A stretch of 64,000 bases of DNA from Stercorarius parasiticus (lineage: Eukaryota; Chordata; Aves; Charadriiformes; Stercorariidae): the NCBI GenBank assembly GCA_013396915.1, contig VWZL01001361.1, positions 138,560 to 202,559 on the forward strand. The letters are read 5' to 3'. The position numbers and the translations under genes were made by a program. The notes under the pieces were generated by a model. That model searched no databases, was not told the DNA's origin, and saw only the letters and a list, made by a program, of their open reading frames with translations. Below, in pieces: positions 50,676 through 61,540 of this stretch (position 1 is the first letter of the stretch; every line of letters begins with the position of its first letter).

Positions 50676-53600
50676 AGGGAATTGTTTTGCACACTGAACC
50701 CATAGGCCTTCTCCGTGAACTTTTCAGTAGTGTCACATGAGATAGTTTTAAGGTCCTTGAAATACAATGCTTGCAAGAGCTTGTCTGTTTTTGACAGATC
50801 AGGCCAAGTCCCATGGTCAAAAACACTTTGTCAGCCTCTTTGTCCTTCAAGCTGTCTGTAACAAGGGACAGCATTTTATGACCTTTTCTCTGTATTGTCT
50901 CTGGGGAGAATGTATTAGACTGGAGGGGTTAAGCATTGATGTTCCCTTGTGGTCAGTGGGTCATTCTCCACACAGACCAAAAGGGATGTGTTTTTTTCTG
51001 GCTACACATCACTCCACAGACCAGCAGAAATAATTGGTGGAAACATAAGATAAAAAGAACGTAAGGAACAAGCAAGAGTGGAAACGGATGGTTTTAGAAG
51101 ATACTTGCAAGAAGGGGGAAATGAAAGAGGCAGAGTGATATGAACTGCGCAGTCAGCAGGAGCTTTGGAGATGTTCACCTCAATAGCTATGGTGCAGCAG
51201 GAAGGGGCCTTCAAGTAGACAAGTGAGAGGAAGGACCTTGTAAAGAAAAGTAGGTAAGATCAGAAGGTGCAAGTTCATGGATACCTGTAAAAGCAATGAG
51301 GAACATTTTGACCTGAGACTGTTTCAACTGAAAGTCCAGTGGAGTACTGTAGGTTTAGGAACCTCGGTTGCATTTGCTCCCACTTTTGCTAGTTGCCAGC
51401 AATGGGTGGGCTTGGTTTTAAAGTATCCTTTATCAAGGACTGTACTCTACCCTAGCAAGAGAAAACCATAAAACTGTTTTAATTGTCACTTGCCTAACAT
51501 ATGCCAAAAGTGGCACAGATTGCAACCTAGCATACCACCAGAGAACCAGCATTCCTATGGCAGCAGTCTGAGAAGGCCTAACTCTGAAAAGTTATTTAAG
51601 GAAAGGCAAGGAATCATCTTGTCACTTTGGAGCTAGAAAAAATTACAAGAAGCTCATCTTCCTCAGAAATCCTTCTGTTTGTCCTTCAGTCAGACACAAT
51701 ATGTAGTACCAGGCACAATCTGCACCTCAGGGTGTTCAAAGGCATGTTCTATTTTGTTGGAGTTTCAGGAGCTGTTCCCTAATTCCCCTCTGCTTACACC
51801 AACACAAAGTAGAAGTAATGTCATTGAGTTTAGTGAAGTTGCACACCCCTGAAGCTGACGAATGAAGAAAACCAAGCTCCCTATTCAAATATCAGAAGAA
51901 AACTCAGATCTTCCTCTTCTACTTCATTGTGAGCAAGCATGTGCAGCAGAGTAGCTTGAGCTCTGCTAGCTGCCAGGCACCACAACCGATTACTACATAT
52001 CGAGATGGTTCACCATGCACCCCTCTGTGTGTTGCTTACTTACAGATGTTGACACCTGTCTCTTGATCCAGAATCCTAACACATGAAGAGAACTCTAGCT
52101 TAAAGTCACAGAGTCTCATAGAGCTGGATGTCATTAGGGATGATTTTCATATCTCAGATGCTCTTCACTTCCCCTGAATTCCCTGGGTCTGGAGTGAACT
52201 CAGTGTCTCCAACTAGATGACACCATCTGGGAGAGCTCAGCTCAGGAAAGGATGAAGAAAACACCAAAACCCATCAGCCTACTGAGATTGAACTAAGAGC
52301 AGCAACACTAGTGACTCCCCTCTCCCATTTCCAAAATTGGAGGAAGGAGAGGAACTTGCTGTTCTGTGCACTAATTTGGGGGTAATGATAGATCACATTT
52401 CAGGGCACAAAATAGTAGTCCTTGGAAGAAAATAAGGGTTTTTTTGCCTGTTTGTGGTATCTCATAGTTGGGTAGATACTGATATACCAATAATTAGTGA
52501 ATTCCTTTTGCAATTTTTTATTTGCACCAGCATGGCACATTATATTCAAGGATGTGGCTCTCCTTCCACTTCCATCATTGTCAAAAAAACCCTCCAAAAC
52601 TCTGTTAAAGTCAGTGGAGTGTCACTGGCATAAAATCAATGACAGGGGTCTTCAGCCTCTGATATTTAATTTTCTGCAGCATGCAATTCCATTCAATTCC
52701 CAGGGATCCCCAAGACTCCAGCCACATGCCCAATTTGAAAAGCTGTCCAGGAAATGCTGGAATGACAGCATCTAGCCAAATGCCATCTGTTGGCCATTTA
52801 CCATACTGCTTCAGAGGACGCACAGAGTTTCTGAGTGCCTGAATCAAGCACAGATGATGTGGCCTAAAAGTCTGTTTACATGCAAACTTGCAGGTTAGTA
52901 CCTCCTTCAGGGAGGAGGACTCCGTAATGGAAGCTTTTCCCTAGGTCCAGTCTCTTCAAACCCCCAGTGTAGTTTACCTATACTTTCTTAGGACCTCAGA
53001 GAAGATGTAAGACTTTTGGTTAATGGTTCAGCACATGACTAGACATACAAAAAGCTCTTACTGTGATCTGTGAAGCACACTCTTGCTTTTTGTTGAAGGA
53101 TAAAGCGATTAACCACCACTAGGAAAACAAATGTCCTAAGCATTGTGACCCTTACTCAGGCTTACCTGCTCCAACCCTTTGAGGTGGAATAATTTGAGTT
53201 AGAGAAAGCAACTAAGTTTCCACTCCTGCATCACAGACGCAGGGAGCAAATGTCTCAGCCACTCTGTAGTCTCAGATTAATTCTCTGCCTTGTGGTCACA
53301 AAACGCCATCAGGTTATCTCATATTATCTTGAATCAGCTTGTGTCTAGGATATAGGTTTTGGGTGCGGTACTGGTCTCCATGTAACAATCCTCTGGTGGT
53401 AGGTTTGTGCTACTCCTTTAGAGGGGTGGAGTTGTTATTGCTTCAGCCCAACTTGGAAGTCAGTGGGAGACATAAAGGGCTCCATAGTCAAAATGGATTA
53501 GGAGCAATACATACTGAACCTCTCTAATGTCCTACAGAATTTCTACGTTGTACAGGCAGATTGTCTAAATTGTTGGCAAAATTTACTGAAAATGTCCTTC

Positions 53601-55124
53601 AAGTAAGTCCACTACACAATGACATATTCACCTAGGGTTCTTACAGAGGATAAAAGCTTCTTGCTTGCACTGTGGCTGTAAGTTTCTCATATACTATCAG
53701 CCAAGCATGCAGCGGTATGAATTTTCCAGAAATTTTTCCATGTGGCAGGAGGTGAGGCTCATGGTTCTGCAGGTGGCATCTTCCCCCCCAGCCTCTTCTT
53801 AACTAGGGCCCTCTGCACTGGTGTGCAAGCTGCTCCAGGAGACTCTATCTCTCAGAAATACTAAATCTGAGAGACAGCCTGCATGACCTCAGTGTTATTA
53901 AAGAGTTTCTGGCACTTGCTTGGTATGGAAGGAATTTTAGCTGGGGCGATTTCATCACATTTTTAACACAAATTGTTACTTTTTGTCTCCTTAAATTTCC
54001 CCGTCAGGCAGAGATATCTTTCTTTCTTAAAGTGTAGAGAATACATATAAATAGCTGCGTTGTCCTTCACTGGGACGCTTGTATTTAGGTGATCAATGAC
54101 GACAGTCTAAAGTATTAGTTCTTCATCACCTCTGAAATCTACAAAGCTCTTGTTGAGCCATTTAACTGAGTGCTTCAGAACACTTTATTTCTCTGTCAAT
54201 CATCTATATAATACTAGCACCAATTTGTTAAAAATCAGATTCAAAACATAAACAAATTGCTTTGCAGAATGTATTGTGAATTATTTTGATGTAATGTAGG
54301 TGTGCACTCTGTTGCAAAATAACACTGCTATTTGCAAAATTTCAGCTTAGCCCTACCGTATGAGAGCTAGGGCCACATACATATATGTCTATACATCGTA
54401 CCTATGTAATACATACATGAGATAATTTTGAAAAGAAATGGCCATCTGACTCCATGCGCCAACTTGGACCTTTAAACTGGTGGAACCTCACTTCTTTGTT
54501 TGTTTGCTTATTTTTTGAGCAAGACTTCTTCTTCTCCCCCATAAAGAGAAGCGGTTGTCTCATGTGCTCTTTTCTTCAGTTTACTTCAATTGCTTTTTTT
54601 GGTAACATATTCCATATGTTTACTATCTCCCCTTTTTGTCCTTCAGTAGCCTAGAGCATCTTCCTCACCAAAAGCTGCATGGTTATTTTCACAGGAAAAT
54701 TGTTCCAAAAAAGATATTATAGGAGCAAATAAAACACATTTCCAAAATGGTGCTGCCAAATAGCAAAATAAAAAAATGCTCATTATTTTTGATGACAAGA
54801 ATATTACAAGGAAAGAAATGTGTTGTTTAAAAATAACCAGCTCTTTAATAGTAGTGCAAGAGGATATTCAATTAAAATGGAATGTAGCTTTCCAGTGAGA
54901 CCATCTAATCTTGGATTGAAACTAAAGGGTTGAATTATTTTTTTTCATTTCTATTTCTTCATCTATATTTTGTTCATTCCCAGCATTGTAGTGATGTTTG
55001 TTACTATTTATGTTTTATGTTGAAGGTCCTTTTTTCAGCTGTTTCTAAAACTTTACAAAAATGCCAGATGTTGTGTTGGAAATGCAAAGCCCCAAATCAG
55101 AGCATAAATAAAAAAAAATCTTAA

Positions 55125-55165
55125 ATATATGTGTATGTGTATGTATATATATATACACGTATGTA
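55125..55165 (+). repeat. 41-bp TA/TG/CA alternating run upstream of TBX15 exon
   Basis: Unbroken purine-pyrimidine alternation mixing TG, TA and CA steps, ending 115 bp before the exon. It is a dinucleotide-type microsatellite likely to vary in length. Confidence 0.8.
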
Positions 55166-55204
55166 AGAAAGGCCATTGTCCTCTTCTTTAACACTTCCCT
55201 CATT

Positions 55205-55240
55205 GGTTTTCCTCTTTCCTTCCTTTGCCACTCACAGCAG
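55205..55240 (+). other. Upstream polypyrimidine tract with CAGCAG acceptor-like site
   Basis: A pyrimidine-rich run ends in CTCACAG|CAG| (AG at 55236-55237 and 55239-55240), a tandem NAGNAG 3' splice-site-like arrangement. It looks stronger than the tract before the exon boundary used here (55281). Extending the exon to 55238 or 55241 adds 43 or 40 bases, shifting the frame relative to the normal upstream exon. The T-box frame itself stays open back through this segment, so it could only serve a differently phased alternative first exon. No transcript evidence is available. Confidence 0.35.
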
Positions 55241-55280
55241 GTAGAACTGAAGTGTCTTACCTGGCTTGTTTACTTTGCAG

Positions 55281-55494
55281 ACTCAGAGCAGAGCACTGGG
55301 TCAGACACAGAGGTACTGGCAGAAAGGACGTCCTGCTCATTTGGCTCCCATTCTGACCTTACATCTGGTGGCTCAGGCCCTCAGCCTCCTCCACCTTCAT
55401 CCATGGAAGAGATCCAGGTAGAGCTGCAGTGTGCTGACCTCTGGAAAAGATTTCATGACATTGGGACAGAGATGATCATCACAAAAGCAGGCAG
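55281..55494 (+). CDS. TBX15: TBX15 coding exon: N-terminal linker and start of T-box
   Basis: TBX15 is a nuclear T-box transcription factor, mainly a repressor, acting in limb, skeletal, skin and adipose development. The exon is 214 bp, bounded by TACTTTGCAG (acceptor, 55271-55280) and GTAAGA (donor, 55495-55500). It starts with two bases of a split Asp codon and ends with two bases of a split Arg codon, so both neighbouring exons are coding. The translation begins with an acidic/Ser-rich linker, SEQSTGSDTEVLAERTSCSF, then a short Pro stretch, then EEIQVELQCADLWKRF and the T-box entry motif IGTEMIITKAGR, which precedes RMFP in the next exon. SEQSTGSD and the ELQCADLW wording favour TBX15 over TBX18 (DLQGAELW) and TBX22 (ELQGSELW), as I remember them. 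It corresponds to about residues 69-140 of the roughly 600-residue human protein. No stops or frameshifts. Exon 1 and the later exons are outside the window. Confidence 0.93.
55403..55405 (+). other. TBX15: Internal in-frame ATG, possible start of short TBX15 isoform
   Basis: CCATGG gives this codon a reasonable Kozak context (G at +4), and it opens MEEIQVELQ just before the T-box. Human TBX15 has a reported short form lacking about 106 N-terminal residues, starting at a Met three residues before this one. That earlier Met is Pro here, so this ATG would be the nearest equivalent. Use as a start is inference. Confidence 0.35.
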
Positions 55495-56764
55495 GTAAGA
55501 TATCTCTGGCTTTCTGTCTAGTTAAAAGCAGATCATGACAAAAGAAATTAAAAAAAAATCTTTTTGAAGAAAAAACCCCCATTTTTCTACTTGATAAACC
55601 CGAGGAATAAATATGCAGGAAAAATTAAACATATGTCAAGTTTCAAAGCTTTATCTCTTATTAGCTTTCTTAAAACAGGTGAAGTTGTTTCTTATAACTG
55701 CTAGAGTCTGTGGCTCCAAAGGAGAACTGGCAGCTGCAGGAAACTATCGAGGATACCCTTTCCTTTGAGCAAATAAATCAGGAAATAATCACTGTGCTGT
55801 TGGTGGTACTGAATCTAAGATGAGTTATGAATTTGGGGGTGAGCCATTTGAGTTTCCTTTCAAGTTCCCATAGCACTTTATGAGCCAGTTGATTTAATCA
55901 CAAATATAGTCGAATTCAAATGCACCTTTGCACCAAATGAATGTCTTCCTGCAGTTCTAAATAGATAAAATGTTAATGACTTCCAGTATCAAAAATGTGG
56001 AGGCTTAATGTTTCCCTCTGCTATTGCAAGTGATATGATATCAGCTGAGGTTAGAAAGAGCCACTAATAAGCCAGATTTTCTAAAGAAGAAAAACTCACC
56101 CTGCCATTGCTGTCTATTATTAAAAAATGGCTAGAAGTTTCTTTGACAAAACACAACACCAAGCTAGCTGTAAATTTCTAGATCCCTCAAACCATAAGCG
56201 ATCCCAGAGTTGTAGACATGTCTGCGTTAACACAATGTTCCTTACGTCCCTCTAATGATGTTTTAATTCCCATTAATGCTGCGAAGAAGGAAGTCAGCAC
56301 CATGGACAGGGCCCGGTAACGCGAACAAACCACGTGACTGTCCCAGGAGCTGTTCTGCCCCTTCCGCAGGCAAGCACGAAGGGGCTTTCCCCAGGTTTTG
56401 GGGAAAAATCACGGTGTTCTGTTGGTTATAATTTTGTTTCACTTCCGTGCTCTCAGAATTTGCCAGAGCAGCTAGACTTGTTGTTTTGTGTTCATACGAA
56501 GTGATCACTATTGCTCTGTAGCCCCAGGAAGTTCAGATAATTTGAGGAAAGTAATATCGGACAAACAACCCAGATAATCCCTGAAGATTATCAGAACGGG
56601 ATTGGCTGCTGGTTTTAAATATACAATCTCATTGACATACGAAGTGTCTTGCATCAGTACGGAGTGGGTTACTGTTTTTGCCCTCCTGCCTTAAACGGAA
56701 AAGGCAAAGAAACTGAAATGACACTTACTATTTTCTCTAGAGATGTCAAAACAGATGCAAAGAA
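55495..56764. other. TBX15: TBX15 intron after the T-box exon, no gene seen
   Basis: Intron sequence following the GTAAGA donor. A modest GC and CpG-enriched patch at about 56280-56400 includes a CACGTG E-box (56331-56336). No coding exon follows within it. Confidence 0.7.
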
Positions 56765-56900
56765 AATTATTATTCTTTTCATAGGGGGTGAAATTGAGAC
56801 CTAAAGAGATTAAGTGATCTGTCCAGTGTCATTAAATATGACACTGGCAGAACCAAGTTTCTTGCTTCTGACTTTGTTGTCCTGGTGCCTGGGTACTGTC
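56765..56900 (-). repeat. MIR SINE relic with an acquired hairpin
   Basis: On the plus strand the order TTTTCATAGGGGGTGAAATTG, AAAGAGATTAAGTGAT, TGTCCA, TGGCAGAACCAAG matches the reverse complement of the MIR consensus (TTTTACAGATGAGGAAACTG, AGAGAGGTTAAGTGACTTGCCCA, GTGGCAGAGCCAGG). The tRNA-derived head toward 56900 is heavily eroded. MIR elements are ancient amniote SINEs, some reused as enhancers. Confidence 0.7.
56823..56847. repeat. Perfect 10-bp stem-loop inside the MIR relic
   Basis: CCAGTGTCAT (56823-56832) and ATGACACTGG (56838-56847) are exact reverse complements around a TAAAT loop. The MIR consensus does not contain this symmetry, so it arose by mutation after insertion. Confidence 0.85.
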
Positions 56901-57258
56901 TCAGAAAATTAAAATGATATATTGTTACCTGTTGGATTAACTATAATTAATTTTTTTATGATACATGGAGTAGATAGACTCAAGAGCAGCATCAATATCT
57001 TGAAGCCCACCAACACCAGCACACACTAAAATGCCTAGAGTTTAGCGGTAATAAGATGATCTCAGCAGTTCACACTTTTCTGAATAAAGTATCTGACCTT
57101 TCTGGAATCTTAAAAAGCCATACCTTGATTACAGTTTTACTTTAAGAAGCATCACCAAAAATTTGCAGCATCAATGCTGCAGCAATTTTGCAAATTGTTC
57201 AACACAACTCACTAAAGCCTTTACAGCATTGGCAGGGGTCCTGGAGCAGGAAGGTTTA

Positions 57259-57575
57259 GAATCATAGAATCATAGAATTGTTAGGGTTGGAAGGGGCCTT
57301 AAAGATCACCTAGTTCCAACCCCCCTGCCATGGGCAGGGACACCTCCCACTAGATCAGGTTGCTCAAAGCCCCATCCAGCCTGGCCTTGAACACTTCCAG
57401 GGATGGGGCTTCCACCACCTCTCTGGGCAACCTGTTCCAGTGTCTCACCACCCTCATGGTGAAGAACTTCTTCCTAACGTCCAGTCTGAATCGACCCGTC
57501 TCTAGTTTTAATCCATTCCCTCTAGTCCTACCATTACCCGATATCCTAAAAAGTCCCTCACCAGCTTTCATGGAA
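57259..57575 (-). mobile_element. CR1 LINE 3' end, avian type, 5'-truncated
   Basis: CR1 is the dominant non-LTR retrotransposon of birds. On the minus strand this copy carries the last part of ORF2, then a short 3' UTR, then the diagnostic tail: two copies of the ATTCTATG-type 8-mer, seen on the plus strand as AATCATAGAATCATAGAATT at 57260-57279. Just inside the tail is the conserved block reading GTTAGGGTTGGAAGGGGCCTT, the complement of the CR1 3' UTR. The element is cut off at its 5' side near 57575, the typical outcome of incomplete reverse transcription. It is antisense to TBX15 and lies in the intron. Its low divergence makes it the youngest-looking transposon in the window. Target-site duplications were not identified. 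Confidence 0.95.
57350..57571 (-). pseudogene. CR1 ORF2 C-terminal remnant
   Basis: An open frame of 73 codons ends at a TAG (57350-57352). It contains the hallmark C-terminal CR1 sequence: [20 protein letters not shown], then [20 protein letters not shown], then DGALSNLI. In a full-length CR1 this is the end of the endonuclease/reverse-transcriptase polyprotein. Neither enzymatic domain is present, so the fragment cannot encode an active enzyme. The Met at its start is only the first Met in the truncated copy, not a real initiator. Confidence 0.93.
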
Positions 57576-59031
57576 TAAAATACAGTGAAATATTCTGGGA
57601 AGATGTAAAATAATGAAATGAAATACTTTGAATCGGTTCAAAAAAGAAAAAAATTTCTATTTGGTCAGACTGATGCACACATACAAAGAAGATTCTGTAG
57701 TTCCTTGGAATTTTTTAGGAATTAAAATATTGAATACATTGCAGTTTAAAAAAAAACAACAACCCACAACTCTTTTTGGAAATTTGTCATCTGCTGTCTT
57801 CAAGCTATAGATTCTTATTTGTTGCTTAGAGCGGTGTGAAGTATGTATTTTGACACTTTTGATACAAAACTTTTGTTCTGACATTTATGAATTGAAATGT
57901 TCCATGTCAGCAATTGTTCATGGAACTTGCTATTCACGTTGCCTTTCTGACAAATACAGCTTCCCACACCACATATCATCATAACAAACAATAGATACGT
58001 ATCTTTAATTATGCAGTAGTAACAGGAAGCTGATTAAGAATTACTGTGAGATGTACACATTTCCTTCCATGGTGCAACTGAACTACAATTCCAGTGAAGC
58101 ACCATGCCAGGAAGAATGACCCCCATTTAGTGAAGAAGCATCTCAAAACAAAACATTCAAATTCACTTCCTCCCTTGAATTTTTTCTCTTTGCTTTAACC
58201 TGGCCCCAAATAAAAAAAAAAATGATTTGGTTTTCTTAGGTTTTTGCTCAAAGATTTTGGATTTCATGTTTTGGAGAAGAAATCGCTATGCTCTGGGAAA
58301 ACCTTGGTTGGTCTGTGTTTTCTGATGAAATCTCTTTTTCCCTATTTAGCCAGTTGGCAGAGGTGTTTAACAGCACATGTTAAGAAACACAGACACCTGA
58401 CTTTATTTTAAGTAGTCCAAATCAATATTTATTTTGATAATTTTTAGTAGTGAATAAATGTATGGAAACCTGTAAGGACTGTAAGGGATATTTCTCTTTC
58501 CAAGATTTTTTTCTGTAACAACACCAGCAATAGCATTCTCAGGTGCCTTTGCAAGCTCCAGTCTTGATAATTTTTGCACTTACAGAAGACTAAGTATCAC
58601 AATACAGGGTTATAATTTACTGTGCAAATAATACATTTTTTACAATCCTAAATAATATTCTTTTTCCCTGAAATGAGATGCTTATCATCACACAAGCCAA
58701 GAGGCTCATCACTAGCTGCCCACACAAAATCTATATAGCTACTAAGTATCTGTATTTTTTCAGCTTGATGATGTTCTTCTCCAGAAGTGTTATTAACAAT
58801 ACTGGAGGGGATTTTTTATTGTTGCTGACTACATTTGTAGGTTAACCATTGCAAAGTATAATGAAAAGCTGGACGGTTTCTTTAGGTAGTATATCTGTTT
58901 GTTGGGGATGGTCCTTATAGATTTGATAGAATTCACAAATTAGATTTTAACCTCTCAGGTTAAATATTTTTCTTTCAGAGAGGATGTGTCTGTGATGGGT
59001 GAGAGCTGAGTCTAGCAGTCATGTTTCTCCA

Positions 59032-59063
59032 TATGGGATGCATGATATATGATGCATCCCATA
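59032..59063. repeat. 32-bp near-perfect palindrome (12-bp arms, 8-nt centre)
   Basis: TATGGGATGCAT (59032-59043) and ATGCATCCCATA (59052-59063) are exact reverse complements around GATATATG, itself nearly symmetric. It could extrude as a cruciform or be a dimeric protein site. No transposon ends or flanking target duplications are evident. Confidence 0.9.
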
Positions 59064-60818
59064 GATTATATTGTATGATTTCTGTCCAAAAAGAGCAGAA
59101 TTGGTGTTATTTCCTACTACTTCTTGAAATTGTGAGGGACACACATTGTTCATTTGCAACTTCTTCCTTCCCCAGGGACGATTTTGCTCTTGTTGCTTTC
59201 TCTTTGGAAACCCTGTTTGAGTCCTGTAAGGCCTTCTTGTTTCGAAAGCCCTTATAATTACAGACTCAGTTGCCTATAACTACAGCTGCTCCTTAATTTT
59301 CTATGACTCGTAAGGTACTGCTTGGTTCCTGCCTGACCCCGCAATCTCTTTTTACTCTTACTTTGTAATGCTAGTTTCTAACCTACATTCTCATTTCAAA
59401 CATATTTCTGGAGTTATATCCTGCCTATGTCAGGCCTACTACACTTTTTAACTTTCAGACTCCCACTCCCACTCCCATTTAATTCCGCTTTGCTTTTTCT
59501 TTTCTTGATGCTGTATTTATACATGTCTTTTTTTTGTCTGTTTCCATAAACTTACTTCAGTCCTCTTAGAACTTTTCCTTTCTTCCTTTCCATCAGAATG
59601 TTGTTATTCAGAATTCAATGAGATGGTTATAAGAAGACTCCTTTGTTCTTTGTGCAGAAGATGCAAATGGCTTTGTCAGCTGCAGTGCATTCAAATCTGC
59701 ACTCTCCTATATCTCCTTTTTGTTTTATTTGAAATTCAGCCTTAGACAAAATAAAATAAGTTCAACTTAAGCCCCAGGTCATACTGATATAAGCAACTAG
59801 TCCTAAAAACTTAATTAACTCTTTTTCTCTATTCTCCTTCACCAATGGTGATCACGCATGTACCCTGGCAACATCAGCAAAGGAATCTGAATCCCTCCCC
59901 ACCCCCCTACAATCCCTAGCTCAAGGCCATGGTCACCTGACCTGCAGGCATAACCATGAGTTAACTGCCGCATAGAACTGCAGCCCAAAGGAAAAAGGAA
60001 CGTGCACTTATTACTGGGAGGGAGACAATATGAAGAGTGCTTGGAGTCCTGCTCTGGAAGGGAAGCGCTGCCTACTGTTTATGGAGGTGGTTATACGGGT
60101 GTGACCATGAACACAAGCACAGCTAGGAGGTGTTCTTCTGGGGACCCAGGTTCCGCCTGCCGCAGAGACAGCGTTTCTTCTCAACAATGAGGGAAATGAT
60201 CTCATCTGTCATATCACAGTTATCACATCTGTACTGTGGGATGGCTCAAGCCTGGGTGCTGAGGCAGTGCTTAGTAATGAGAGTGGAAAAAACCAGCAGT
60301 GAGTGGAACAGGTGACCTTGTCCTCTCCTGACTCCTCTGTGCCTCCTGACAGGTTAAATCGTATTTTGTCTGGAGTTTCTTTGCCTCCCTGAAACTGTGA
60401 GTCTGAGTCATTTGAAACATGTACTTAGGGCTGTTTACATTACCAAACATTTTTTTTTAATTTCCAGCAGAAGGAAGGGCCCCACAGTGCTCTTCAGTTA
60501 CAGACAGCAGCAGGGATTTTGTTGCAAAGCTCTGTTGATGCTGAAGGGGCACATGCAGAGGATTTCTCAGAGTGAGGGCTGGCAGGCTACAGCTACCAAA
60601 GTGCTGTGCAGAGGTCCTGGCCCAGTGGGCCAGATAAGCTTTCTCCAGCTTCCAGAAAAACGTCCCCTTTGGGAGCTCCTGAGAAGATCTTCTGGCATCC
60701 ATCTCCCTCATAAAACAATGAATCCTTTTGCTCCCAAGCCCTGTCCTCAGCTTTTTCTCTCAACATTAACATCTCTACATAATCCCATCCTCCAGAGGGA
60801 AACAGGAAGGTATTCCTC

Positions 60819-60842
60819 CTTTGCCTTGCCTTGCCTTGCCTT
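60819..60842 (+). repeat. (CCTTG)n microsatellite
   Basis: Four to five CCTTG units grade into CCTTC sequence; short pentamer repeat. Confidence 0.85.
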
Positions 60843-61435
60843 CCCTTCCCTCACTTCCACTCCTCACAGGTTTGTTTTTATAAAGAAATATACATTTGGC
60901 ACCAGTCTTAAAGGCAAGGAAACGTGAGGTATAAAATAGCAATGATAACTTCAGGCTGCCCAGTAAACTCATGCTCATTGTAAACACTGTGCACACTCAA
61001 TCGGCAAACCTAAATCGGACTATTTTGCAGTTTCTCAAACAGATTTTTTTATGACTGGGAAGTGGCTTCTCTCTCTGTTACTGTCAACAGACAAATTGTC
61101 TTTTGCTACAATTGAAGAGCACATCCCTTTATTTTAGTGTTTGCATTTTGCAGATGTCACCCTTAAGCAAATGTAATGTTATTTAAGTTTTTATTTACGC
61201 AGTGTATAAATCATTACACTAAACAGTCATCAAAATTGTACAGTAAATTGTGTCAATCCTTTTAAACTCTTCTCTGACTTATGCTCACTAAGCTGTCTGT
61301 ACAGGAGTATTTCCAATGTCTGAAGAGCTTCAAGGAATTGCATTTGTGTTTTGAGACAACTGGCCAAGTACCTTTTAATTTCTTATCCCCTAAAGGGGAA
61401 TTGCCCTCTCTAAAACTAAATTGTGAAATAGGGAA

Positions 61436-61540
61436 TGAATTTACATTTGAAGAGATCTTTAGAGGTCATCTGGCCCATGCCTCCACTCAGAGCAGGACAA
61501 TTTTGAAGGCAGATCTTAACTTGATGAAAGCTTCACGTGT
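61436..61540 (-). mobile_element. CR1 LINE 3' fragment, diverged
   Basis: On the plus strand, GAGATCTTTAGAGGTCATCTGG, then CCCATGCCTCCACTCAGAGCAGG, then a GGCAGATC-type end resembles the avian CR1 reverse-complement order (GACCTCTGGAGATCATCTAGTCCAACCCCCTGCTCAAAGCAGG). The 3' ATTCTATG tail is not preserved. Diverged and short; antisense to TBX15. Confidence 0.65.

Larger units (their letters stand above)
48736..55124. other. Presumed TBX15 intron 1, no gene seen
   Basis: Unique sequence leading to the TBX15 exon, with no additional coding exon recognised. It contains an A-rich tract (49710-49755) and a TTCAGG triplet inside inverted GAGGCCT arms (50642-50675). A possible but very weak CR1-like stretch lies near 52105-52160 (TCACAGAGTCTCATAGAGCTGG). 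The minus-strand frame at 50483-50776 has no recognisable family. Confidence 0.55.
57576..61435. other. TBX15: TBX15 intron, no gene seen
   Basis: AT-rich intronic sequence. It holds the 32-bp palindrome at 59032-59063, a pyrimidine-rich patch at about 59300-59600 with a (CTCCCA)n run near 59460, and a CCTTG repeat at 60819-60842. The frame at 60397-60927 (plus, 176 codons) overlaps that repeat, has no recognisable domain, and is overlapped by minus-strand frames. Confidence 0.6.

Noticed and set aside
52105..52160. Possible CR1 3' tail (TCACAGAGTCTCATAGAGCTGG)
   Set aside because: Resembles the bird CR1 reverse-complement tail, but the following conserved block is absent.
60397..60927. Plus-strand frame of 176 codons
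   Set aside because: No family recognised; includes the CCTTG microsatellite; overlapped by minus-strand frames.
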